From: Persicaria tinctoria
Taxonomy: Eukaryota > Streptophyta > Magnoliopsida > Caryophyllales > Polygonaceae
Reading direction: 5' to 3'
Assembly (NCBI GenBank): GCA_037127255.1
Contig: JBANSL010000010.1
Span: forward strand, 26,616,620-26,680,619
DNA length: 64,000 nt
Within the stretch, counting starts at the first letter, position 1. Each line of letters starts with the position of its first letter. The translations under genes and the position numbers were made by a program. Of this stretch, positions 50,815 to 60,748 are shown in pieces. Below the pieces are notes generated by a model. The model saw only the letters and a program-made list of their open reading frames with translations. It did no database searches and was not told where the DNA came from.

Positions 50815-51294
50815 CTGCATTAAAAGGCAAGCTTGGGATTAGAATTCCAATTAGGCATATCCATACAAGCTGGGATACAAACTAAAAATTTATCCACACC
50901 CATGAAACCAAGTCAATTATGTTGAAGTTCAGTTAGAAAGAGTCACTCACTTTGTTTATCCTTCTCACCATTTCTTATTTATCCACTTGAAGGGAAAAGA
51001 GTCACTCACTTTGTACGATTGTTGAGTATACTGAACGCCTGTTAAGTCCAACATAGCTTCAAATAAAATAACTTGCACCTCGAGACTATAAATGCTAATG
51101 TACCAAAAATGATGTGAAGTACAAAATTAGATGCAATAATAAATGGACACTTAATGTGTCGATTCCTGTGTACGTAGCCCAAAGCATCAAATTTACTCTG
51201 GCTAGAACCAGATTTTGACAAAAATTCCATATAGTTGGGGAATTTTTGTGAACTCGCAATCATAAACAATGCGTCTTTTGAAAAGATTGCATAC

Positions 51295-51903
51295 CTTTGG
51301 ACATCACCACGAGGGAGCTTCCATTAGTACACCCAGCAACTGAAGTTATGTAAAAATTCTTTTCCCATTGTTCCATGATCCAGTCCTGCATAATTTTGAG
51401 AATTACTCACTTGTGTTGTTTTCTATCAGCTCAGAATATTGCAGTACATATTTACTGAAAACAAAAATGAATGCAAATCATGGGCTCTACCTTGTGCAAA
51501 AATGAAGTAGACAATTCATAAATTTGATGTGAGAAGCCAGTCCCAGCATCCATAATTATTGCCCATAGGTTAGAGCAAGATGAAATACAGCTTATGTACA
51601 AGCCATCTAAATTCCTTCTTTCCACATGTTGCTCCAGTCTGGCGTCAGCAACATTATAATGGTATCTAGCAGTAGACAAATCGAGTACGAATTCAGTAAC
51701 TGAGAGAATATTAGTAGTGGTAAATCGATGGACATGCATTGATGCAACAGAGAACTTTATCGTTAAAAAACACGACACCCCGAATACACAACACATGTGA
51801 ACAAAAGATACCTTTGCTTCATGGGCTGCCTAGCATTGTAAACTGATACCCACTGTGTAGCAGGAGTGCCCAGGCGCACCTTCTTTTTTGGTTGCCCATA
51901 TAC
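51295..51903 (-). pseudogene. Captured three-exon fragment of a MUT9-like (casein kinase 1-type) protein kinase
   Basis: Exons 51903-51812 ([20 protein letters not shown]), 51665-51491 (YHYNVADARLEQHVE, SCSNLWAIIMDAGTGF) and 51385-51295 (DWIMEQWEKNFYITSVAG, SLVVMSK) join in phase. They match the conserved C-terminal region of plant MLK/EL1-like kinases, just after the kinase domain. The catalytic domain is absent. Confidence 0.85.
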
Positions 51904-51989
51904 CTCGTGGATAAGTAATTATGAATCAATGCCAAACCACAAAATCACAAATTTCTCTATCACAAACCCTAATCGAAATGTCCACAAAT

Positions 51990-52520
51990 TGATTCTTAAA
52001 TCCACTAAGTCTAATCTAAATTCATTATAATCTCAACCAATTGAAGTTAACAACAATCAAATGAAAAGGTAGAGGATCAAAATTACTAACCTTGAAGCTG
52101 TAGAGACGGGATTGGAGCGGGATTGGAGTGGCGCACCTGTGCGGGAGAGGGAGTGGATTGCTGGGTGGAGCTGTGCGGGAGACGGAAACGTTGTAGCGGC
52201 GCACCTGTGCGGGAGACGGAAACGTTGCAGCGGCGCCGGCACTGGAGAGTCGCTCTCTCCCTCTACCGCGTTTGAGGGTTTCTTCTATCTGTCCGAGCGT
52301 GAAGAATGAGGCAGATACAGGAGTTTTCAAATTCGGAAATTTCGGCGTCCCCATCGGAAATATATCGAAGGTGCCGGCACCTCCTAGATTCCCTGATCCG
52401 GCGATGGAGGAGGGAAGATGGGAGAGACGAAGAGAGATATGGGGCACCGGAGATCCGGAATGGGCAGAAGACGTCTCTTCCCGTCAAATACCTTGACTTC
52501 TCCCGTTCTCTCTCAAATTG
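51990..52520. other. GC-rich segment near the right end of region D
   Basis: Contains repeated GCACCTGTGCGGGAGA units (about 52129-52230) and overlapping frames on both strands with no recognised product. It may be promoter or 5' UTR of a captured gene. Confidence 0.4.
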
Positions 52521-52764
52521 AAATCCGTGAGCATTGACGGGGAGAACGTGGGTTTGGAGAGAACGTGGGTTTGGAGGAAAGGGAAATCAGTTTCTTAATT
52601 TTGTGAAGATAGGAACACGTGGCACAAATTTTTACAAAGAAGCTGCTTCTGAAATAATAAGTATAAGGGGTGGATTTTTATAAATTTTTTAATGTGAATT
52701 TATACCCAAAAATAGTTAGATGTAACACCGAGTGTAACACCGACACTCGGTGTTACAGGGGATC

Positions 52765-53473
52765 CGGACTGGTCTTCCCAATAGCCATTTTTTTTAATGT
52801 TAAAATAAACATAAAAATATAAAGACCGATGAGCCGAGGTCTACGAAGGAAAATTGAGGGAATCATTTTTCATAAACCCTGCTAAATTGCTAATTGTTCC
52901 ATTCCCTTCCCCGTCTCTCATCTCACAATCTAACCCCTCCCACAGTGCGCCTAACTTCGCCGCCGTTAACCACCGCTCAAACCCTAGTCCTCATCTTCTC
53001 TCTCAAGCGGAGTCCAGGAGAAACCTTTGCCGTTCTTCCGTTCTTCGCTTCTTCTTTGTAAGTCGTTCTTCTCCCTCTCCCTCTCCCTCTCCCTCACCTG
53101 CTCTTTATTTTCTTCTCGCCCCGCCGCCATCATCGATCTGGTTTCAGTTTCCGAACGATTTCGGTTCGATGTTCCCGCAACGGAAAACGATAGGGCGTAC
53201 CGCGAATCCAACTTCAGTGATATTATGTGCTCATAAAATCTATGGAAATACGGTTGGAATTGTAGTTTTGAATTTGATTGTTTATATGTTTTAATCCACT
53301 TGCAATTATAGATGAAAAGGTCCAAAATTCTGCAATTATGTTCATTGAAGCATCAATACATCCTTTGTTCTTGAAAGCAAATTCCTCGATCATGTGGCTG
53401 TTTAGTAGTACTCTTTTTTTAGTTCATCAGAAGTTCAGCAAAACATATTCCTAGATACAGAATTTTGTTATAC
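52765..53473 (+). promoter_or_regulatory. Promoter, 5' UTR and leader intron of GPN1
   Basis: Region D ends at 52764, only a few hundred bases upstream of the gene. A CT-rich leader ends in a donor at 53056/53057 (CTTTGTAAGTCG), and an acceptor (AGATACAG) ends at 53460, 13 bases before the ATG. The promoter must therefore lie within about 300 bp of, or partly inside, the transposon end. Confidence 0.5.
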
Positions 53474-55602
53474 ATGTCAGGAGGATATAACAGATTGATG
53501 GACGTCGACACTGATATGTCTGATTCTAATAAAAAGCCACTAGAGGAGGAAATTAAGTCGTTGTCTATGCAAACAGATTCTGAGGTTTCATCCTCGGGTG
53601 CTAAGGTATTTATACTTGTGGTTAACTGTTATCTTTTTTTTTGCTCGTCTCCATTGTTTCATTCTGATGGCTTGTTAAAAATTTGTAGGGGAAAGAGGCT
53701 GTAGACATTTCACAATCAATGGAGCAAATGCAAATTGCTGAACCTGCACCGAGTTTCAAAAAAAAACCTGTTATTATTATTGTTGTTGGGATGGCAGGTT
53801 GGTAATTACTCTTTGCTTGTATATAGTTACTATCCTTATCCTGAAGCAAGAGGTTCATGACTTGTTTGATTATCATTAGGGAGCGGCAAGACTACATTTC
53901 TTCACCGTTTAGTTTGCCATACACAAGCATCCAAAATGCGTGGATATGTGATGAACCTTGATCCAGCAGTTATGACTCTTCCCTTTGCTTCAAATATTGA
54001 TATAAGGGATACTGTCAACTACAAGGAAGTTATGAAGCAGTTCAATCTTGGTCCGAATGGAGGAATCTTGACGTCGCTGAATTTGTTTGCTACAAAGTTT
54101 GATGAGGTAAAGCTCTAGTATCCAGTGCAATTTTTATTTGCTAGGCTTTGGGTCTCGGGTGGTAGCAAAGACTTGATGTTTTCATTGTGAACTTGAAAAT
54201 ATCATGTTGCAGGTGGTTTCAGTTATTGAGAGAAGGGCTGACCAGCTTGATTATGTTCTAGTGGACACACCTGGTCAGATTGAGATATTTACTTGGTCCG
54301 CATCAGGAGCAATCATAACAGAAGCTTTTGCATCAACATTTCCAACTGTAGTTGTCTATGTAGTTGATACACCTCGATCAGCCAGTCCTGTCACCTTCAT
54401 GAGCAACATGCTCTATGCTTGTAGTATTCTTTACAAGACAAGGCTGCCACTTGTGTTAGCATTCAACAAAACTGATGTGGCTCAACATCAGTTTGCTTTA
54501 GAGGTAGATATCTGTTAGTTTCTTGAAGTCCTAAATATCACGTGGTTAGTCTGTTATTTGCCCTTATTTTGATTTTATTGGAAATTTTGCATGCCCTTTT
54601 ACTCTGCATCTTCTACTTGATTATTGAAGATAGGCACCAGGGGTCGTAGGGAGTACTCATTTTTAAGTTAGGATAGGTTTCGTTGGCATTGTGTGCTATT
54701 GATATAGATATTTAGTTTTAGGACGTGGTTGAGGGAACAAACTTTCTGTGGCTGCAGTTATATAATGTGGGTTTACCGCGAGTTTTACAATTTTAAGCGT
54801 TTTCCTGCTGTGGTGCTCTCTGGGGTTCTTGCTCTGATAGGCAGTTTTAGAATTTAAATCGTCATCAAAGCGGATGAGTATGAGTTAAGAAACTGAGCTT
54901 GGAAGTAAGCTTGATAATTTGTCTGAGTTCATTGATCCTATTTAAAAAAATTTGACACTTGTTCATGTGAAACTTGCTCTTCTAGTTTGATTCATTTGAG
55001 ACACAAAATGTAATGGTGCAGTGGATGGAGGATTTTGAAGTATTTCAGGCAGCACTGGAATCTGATCAGTCATACCAATCTACCTTGACAAGGAGCCTGT
55101 CTCTTGTTCTGGATGAGTTCTACAAGAATCTGCGGTCTGTTGGTGTTTCAGCTGTATCTGGTGCTGGAATGAGTGATTTCTTCAAGGCCATTGATGCCAG
55201 TGCTGAAGAGTATATGGAGACTTATAGGTAATATTGAAGTTGATTTTGTCAGAGCATTTGATTCTTCAAGTATGGAGCTATTTTCTCACAACGGTTCCAC
55301 AAAATGATGGTTAGTTCTGAAAAATGACCGGATTGACTGCTTGGTTTGGTTGTAGGGCTGATCTTGAACAGAGGCGAGCAGAGAAGAAAAGGCTGGAGGA
55401 TGAGCGCAGGAGGGAGAGCATGGAAAAACTGAGGAACGATATGGAGAAATCCAGAGGAGGAACTGTGGTTTTGGATGCAGGTTTGGAGGACAAGGAAGAC
55501 GAGGAAGAGGAAGAAGAAGATGATGATTATGGGAGGTATGGCGATGATGATGATGATGAAGGCATGATAGATGATGAAGACGAAGAGGTCTCTAGGTTCT
55601 AA
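53474..55602 (+). CDS. GPN1: GPN-loop GTPase 1 (XAB1/QQT2 type)
   Basis: A GPN-loop GTPase that helps assemble and import RNA polymerase II. Six coding exons: 53474-53605, 53689-53797, 53880-54106, 54213-54503, 55022-55227 and 55356-55602. All joins keep phase and give 403 residues, the usual length. P-loop GMAGSGKT is at 78-85, the diagnostic Gly-Pro-Asn insert (NLGPNGG) at 138-140, G3 DTPGQ at 174-178 and G4 NKTD at 241-244. A charged coiled coil (about 325-365) and a long acidic Asp/Glu tail follow, typical of GPN1. The ATG at 53474 is the first in frame after the leader acceptor. No lesions are seen. Plant orthologues (QQT2) are needed for early embryo division. Confidence 0.95.
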
Positions 55603-56065
55603 AGTCACTCTACTTGCCGCTTCTTTTCAAGTGGTTGGACTAATCCTTTGTAACTAAACCATATTACTGTTAGTCTCAGCTCTCATGATGTCCATAAGAC
55701 TAACCTCTTGCTATTACTCTCTATTAGACTATCATGAAAACTCCAGTGAGTTCTCTTTTTGCTCGGTGGTCTGCTTATACTTAACACATGAAGGGAAAAA
55801 GTATTTGCTCTTATTCAAGTTGAACCTTTGAATGTCAATGTCAGTGACTGTGATCATGTATGTTCTTGATCATATTTCTGTGTTGAAGGGAAATTCCGAT
55901 CTTGGACCTGTGTTCAAACCTAGTACTTGTATAGGGAATGGTTTGAAACCTTAATCCATCCCCCACAAGGAAAGCAGTAGATGGTTTGTTTAATCTCTCT
56001 TAAACACCCCTTTGATTTCTGTTGAGAGTATAGGGGGGGCTATAATCCTGATTTTGGTAAATAGA
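55603..56065 (+). other. 3' UTR and downstream region of GPN1
   Basis: T-rich sequence with no ORF; the polyadenylation site is probably before 55960. Confidence 0.5.
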
Positions 56066-56145
56066 GGGCGGTTACATCCGGGAGTCGAACCGGGGACGTT
56101 CGGGTACTATCCTGAGACTCTTTCCAGCTCGACCACCCCGACATT
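56066..56145 (-). repeat. tRNA-like / SINE head
   Basis: On the minus strand: GGTGGTCGAGCTGGAAAGAG (A-box-like) and GGTTCGACTCCCGG (perfect B box), about 45 bp apart. Acceptor ends do not pair (GTCGGGG against GTAACCG), so it is not a normal tRNA. It is probably a decayed tRNA-derived SINE. Confidence 0.5.
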
Positions 56146-56156
56146 GTTTGGGGTTA

Positions 56157-56450
56157 TAATCCTGTGCTATTGCTTCTCGTTGTGATCCTCATCTTATGGG
56201 CCAAATAACTAGATGCCGATTGCCGAGCCTTGTGCAAATTGGCTGACATTCTATTGTGGCGATCTCGTTTATGGCTTTCTGATTGTTGTTTTTCTTGCGG
56301 GGGCAAGCTGTGGTTGACATTCCTATCGGTGAGATGGAAGCCAGCATGTGCTGTGTGCTTAATCTCTGCAACTTACCTTTGGTTTCTGTTCGAGTATGGA
56401 GGCTATTATCCCTTGTCCCTGTTCAAATTTCCCTTATGATTCTTAGTCCA
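56157..56450 (+). pseudogene. Scrambled partial duplicate of the neighbouring reticulon-like gene
   Basis: Pieces match the reticulon gene at 59420-59190, which is on the opposite strand. 56157-56215 copies the end of its exon 2 (TTGCTTCTCGTTG, ATCCTC, TGGGC, AAAT). 56240-56261 copies the exon 2 start (GGCTGACATTCTATTGTGG). 56268-56430 copies the intron 1 end plus exon 2 (TTTCTGATTGTTG, then TTAATCTCTGCAAC, TGGTTTCTGTTCGAGTATGG). Intron sequence is included, so this is a DNA-level, not retroposed, copy. Order is shuffled and frames are broken. Confidence 0.75.
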
Positions 56451-58539
56451 AAAGATGACAAGACTTGAAAACGCGAAGCTCAAGTCATCCCCATGAGGCA
56501 GTGTTGGTAGTTTTAAACTTTAAAGATGGTCAGCTTGATGCATTTGATTTGCACGTCCTCAGCAGGGATCTACGAGTATCTTTCCACGAATATCTGAAGT
56601 GTGTAATTCTTAACGTCGGTTCTTATTACCTTATGCACAAGTTCTGTAAATTTTCAAAGCTCCAAACAGCCTTGTGGACGAGGATATTCCTACTCTTAAC
56701 CTTTTCATACGACCATACTTGTTACTACAGAAATTACTGCTACAACATGAATCGAATCAAATGGTCTCACATCTCAACAGGGTTTTAATGAAGTTTGCAA
56801 GTACGCCATGTTATGAATTGAGGCAAATAGATTGGGAGTGAAAAAGCCTCAAAAACAGGGTCTAACGAAATAATAGTCACAATGGAACTTGAGGTATCTA
56901 TGCAAAACTGTCACAATGAAGTTTTTTCATTAGATTAGTTATTCTGATAAATCCAGAAGAAACAGAAACCATATCTTTCCATTGATATATGATAAGAGCC
57001 TTTGAATCCGGTTGGCCACTTCGAGATTGTGGGGGAAGACACTGAAGACTATTTAACATACCATACTAGACATCCACATCACAGTATAAACTGACCTATT
57101 CTCACAAACTCCACCAAACTAAGCAAATCATTTGACCAGAAAGACACCAAACATAGCCATAAACTGAAGGGAAGATTCCTCTACAAAATTCAGCAAATAT
57201 TCCTACTACAAGCTTACAGTGAAGAAAGAAAACTCTCCAAACATTCTAGACGTTGATGACCAACCTCGAAACCAAACTGTACTCGATGCGATATGCAGAG
57301 TGGTGGTGGCAGCTCGGCACAACAAATCTGTAATTCCAATATATGGGGCAACAATACATATCAGATAGAAGGGGAAGAAAAAGGAACAGGGTTTCTAAAC
57401 AATCTGGAATTTTTGCTGGCATATACACAAGTTAAATTGACTTCATATTGCACTAAATACAACAGAAATGGGCCAGGAGTTGAAACAGTATGAGCGTAGT
57501 ACACTGTACAGTGTACACAAGCTGTATTATATTTTAATAAATGAGCTATAAATCAAGAATACATGCAAAAATAATCAAGCAATAATGAAAATATAATCCA
57601 ACATCCAAATATATTAACAGTGCAATCAGACCACTATATTGAAATGTAGAAATGCTTCCCATCAACAACTCAGAAAATGATCTCAGAAAGTGTAACTCGG
57701 AATGATCTCAGAAAGCATCTTAGCCACTACGAATGAAAACAATACAACTGTAACTCAGAAAATGATCACAAAAGAAACTATAGCTAAGAAAGCGTTTTGA
57801 TCACACAAACTTGAATACTAGGCACAGGATTATCTGTCAATGCTGAAAATTCCAAAAGCACTCCTCCCTAACAGAACTTATTTATGATATACAATGTTCT
57901 CTCATCATGGAGTCTTCGTTCATTGCCTTGAGATTCAGGACTCCTATACTAAAATAGCATCAACATCAAATGAATGTTCACTTAATATTGCCAAGGGATT
58001 CACACGTCACACTCTAATGCACTAAACTTGTATAAATTTTCTAGATCAGCTGCAATGCGTTTCATCATACCCTAAAAACATTGGCAGCCTGGTAATATTA
58101 TAATTTTCTGATGCAAAGAGTACAATGAATGGGAACAGGATTAAAAGTGTTTGATCTCAATTTAACTTGAATTTATATCTCAAACTCTACAATCATAATT
58201 TTTTTCCTAGAATTTTTTAGTCCGGTTTTATTCATAACTTCAAAGAGCAACAAACAGACATTTTTGTGTTACACAGCAATTACTTGATGTCTTAAGAAAG
58301 CTAGCTTAAAATATAACAAATATGAAGAAGATGTAAACTGAAATCTTAGAAAGGGCAGTACATATGTGAGAGGGCACCTAAATAGCAAGAGTTTTAGCCT
58401 TTAGGTGATAGCATAGTCGCATAGGCTGGTGCATCATATCCTCTTCAACATCACTATAATTTCACTCTTCACTGAACACAATACAGAGATAAAGATCGAG
58501 AGAGGGAAGGAGGGCGAGAGAGAGATGTGTTACTTGGTC
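56451..58539. other. Intergenic region / 3' flank of the reticulon-like gene
   Basis: No gene is seen on either strand. Short imperfect repeats of ATGATCTCAGAAAG occur near 57670-57770. The 3' UTR of the minus-strand reticulon gene probably occupies the right part. Confidence 0.5.
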
Positions 58540-59650
58540 CTATTGAGTCTTCTTCGTCTTTTCTTTGTACATGGAAATTGGAACCTTACTTAGAAGGCTT
58601 TCATCAATCTTTCTCCACTTCGCTTGAAATGCCTTATGCAGTAGAAACAACTTCCCATCAATTGGATCCTGGCACTTGTTATACATCACTGGGAGTGATA
58701 GAGATAGAAGAACACCTATAGAAAGCATCATAATTATCATACAAAAGACAGATATTATAGGCTAGGAATCATATACATCGATTATAGGCAACTCACCAAT
58801 ATAGACAAGGGTTATGAAATCACATAGACTACCAATATATGAGATCACCCACAATGAAACTGCAACCTGAGCAAAATGCCAAAGTCAGAATTACAAGTGG
58901 TCTTCACAAGCAGACTTCAGCCAAAAACCATCAAAAGAATGGACCTGAACAAGAACTTTCAGATTCCCACCGACAGCGATCTCACTGGCAGTGGATAGTA
59001 CATTGTTGATGCACACCCTCATTGCTTCTGCAGCCTTGTCCGCCGAGGCATCCGAGATTTCCAAGTCGGGAATAGGGGGCAAAGGTCTAGATCAGAAATT
59101 TTAAAATACAGAACATCAAATAAGACATAATTGAAGATGGAAAGCCTCAAACAGCGCAATCAAACGAAGCACCTAAAAAGTAAACAGCAGACCTATTCAA
59201 AAGGGAGGCAGATTTAGCCCAGAAGAAGAGGATCGCAACGAGAAGCAAAAGCACATTCGCGATGAAGGACAAGGGATCATAACCCCCATACTCGAACAGA
59301 AACCAGAGGGACGTTGCAGAGATTAAACAAACAACACTCGCAGGCCACCATTTCCACAACAAAATGTCAGCCACTGGTCGCCCCCACATGAAAATCAACA
59401 ATCAGAAAGTCATAAACGATCATCTTCACCGTGATGGATAATGAACAAAATAGATAACCGCATGCGATTGACGATAAGATCAGATGAAGATTTGAAATAA
59501 AGAAAATATTGATTGTTGTTGTAACGCTGAAAATGCGAGAAAAGATTGATCAGACAACGATTTGAAAAGGAGAAGGTTAGGGAGAGTACCAAAACCACCG
59601 CCGAGTGATCGGTAGGGGGACACACGCCGAGGGACGTAAGTTTCGCCCAT
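58540..59650 (-). CDS. RTNLB: Reticulon-like protein, short plant type (RTNLB)
   Basis: An ER membrane-shaping protein. Five exons on the minus strand: 59650-59590, 59373-59193, 59086-58945, 58866-58797 and 58715-58540. All are in phase, giving 209 residues. The N-terminus [20 protein letters not shown] is short, as in the RTNLB17/18/21/23 group. The reticulon homology domain follows: [13 protein letters not shown], then a long hydrophobic hairpin at about 30-72 ([32 protein letters not shown]). A cytosolic loop ([13 protein letters not shown] to about 128) precedes the second hairpin ([20 protein letters not shown], about 129-163) and a basic C-terminus ending KEKTKKTQ. There is no cleavable signal peptide, as expected. 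No lesion is seen. Confidence 0.93.
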
Positions 59651-60687
59651 GGTGATTTTAGGGTTCTTCAGTGGGAAAAGCTTGAGACGACGGAGAGGGA
59701 GGTGCCGAACCGAACCAGGAAAAGTACTCGCTGCCAGAGCAGTTAAAAACTATTTAAATTTCAATTTAAATTCTTGATTAAAGGAAGTTACTTTTTTCAT
59801 TATTTTAGTAAAGTACTCCGTGGTCCGTACTTGCACTTTCTAGGATTGAAATTAATAATTTTGATGTCTATTCAAAGAAAATACCAGAAAATATTTGAGA
59901 AAACTACTACAGTACATAAGAGGATGCAAGCTTGTGACTTTCTTGAGTCAATTTCATACTTTAATGTTTCATCTGAAAGCACAACCAACTCAAAGGTTTG
60001 TAAGCTATTGTATAATTTAATTTATTTTACTATAGGAGAAGAGAAATGACATATCAAATAAATCTATTAATTTTAAAGATAAAAAAAAATGATAGTTGGA
60101 AAAGAAAGCACAAACCAAAGAAATCAATCAAAGAAAATAAATAATAAAAATCCCCTATATTTTTCGCAAAATAACCCTCAAAGGCTCAAATTAAGAAATT
60201 TCAGAAAATCACCCATAAATTAATTAAAAACATTTTAATTTTTTTTTGTGTAATAATAAAAGACTATTTTAAGAGTGGTTTTATACTTTTATGTAATATA
60301 TACCATTTTTGTTGTACTTTTTCATTTAGTATTGATTAGGATAAATGACACAAAATTACCCCTTATTTAGGCTATAATTGTTTATTTTCTTTGCATACAT
60401 GCAACATGTTTCATCAAAACATTAATAATACGGTTTTTCTAGTTGGGACATAGGATAGAAAACTGATAAAACGATATCCAAAATTCTGCATATTAACACA
60501 TAACATCAATAAAGAATACACAGTAATAAAATGCTATCTCCAGAAAAGGGTTATTTTTTGGTGCAAAAGAACCAAAATAAGGGGGTGGGTTTGTGCAGTT
60601 TACCAAACCACTACTATTATATTGACCAAAAAAAAAAAAAAAACCACTACTATTATATTGACCAAAAAAAAAAAACCACTACTATTA

Positions 60688-60710
<23 letters not shown>
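59651..60710. other. Promoter side of the reticulon-like gene and AT-rich spacer with short tandem repeats
   Basis: No gene. At about 60607-60690 a ~42-bp unit (CCACTACTATTATATTGACC plus an A run) repeats about three times and grades into (TA)n before the LINE poly-T. Confidence 0.6.
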
Positions 60711-60718
<8 letters not shown>

Positions 60719-60748
60719 TGATTGGGAAAAAATTCGGGTGGGATAGCC
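60711..60748 (-). other. 3' end and poly(A) of the LINE
   Basis: A T-run at 60711-60719 (poly(A) on the minus strand) follows the ORF2 stop by only about 30 bases. The insertion used a (TA)n tract. The 15-20-bp target duplication cannot be checked because the 5' end is outside the window. Confidence 0.6.

Larger units (their letters stand above)
44814..52764. mobile_element. TIR-bounded composite region D carrying captured gene fragments
   Basis: The left end starts GATCCCCTATAACACTTTAT; the right end, inverted, starts GATCCCCTGTAACACCGAGT. Both continue through GTTACACTCG and ATAAATTCACATTAAAAAAT, giving inverted repeats of about 90 bp. Inside are a fold-back MITE, a Helitron 3' terminus and helicase tail, a zinc-knuckle fragment, and exon fragments of at least four host gene families, all on the minus strand. 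No target duplication was found at the ends, and no MULE transposase is present. It could be a Pack-MULE that swallowed a Helitron, or a gene-capturing Helitron that landed between two related repeats. Confidence 0.6.

Noticed and set aside
52025..52521. Coding gene at the right end of region D (ORFs of 61-140 residues on both strands)
   Set aside because: Overlapping frames in GC-rich DNA with a short tandem unit; no recognised domain or splice-supported exon.
44814..52764. Calling region D a confirmed Pack-MULE
   Set aside because: The ends are inverted repeats, but the flanks (ACGATTTA left, CGGACTGG right) do not form a target duplication, and a Helitron terminus lies inside, so the mechanism is left open.
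56230..56468. A second reticulon gene
   Set aside because: Pieces are out of order, contain intron sequence and have broken frames, so it is annotated as a scrambled duplicate.
57246..57493. Short ORFs downstream of the reticulon-like gene
   Set aside because: 60-66 residues, no family resemblance, both strands equally open.
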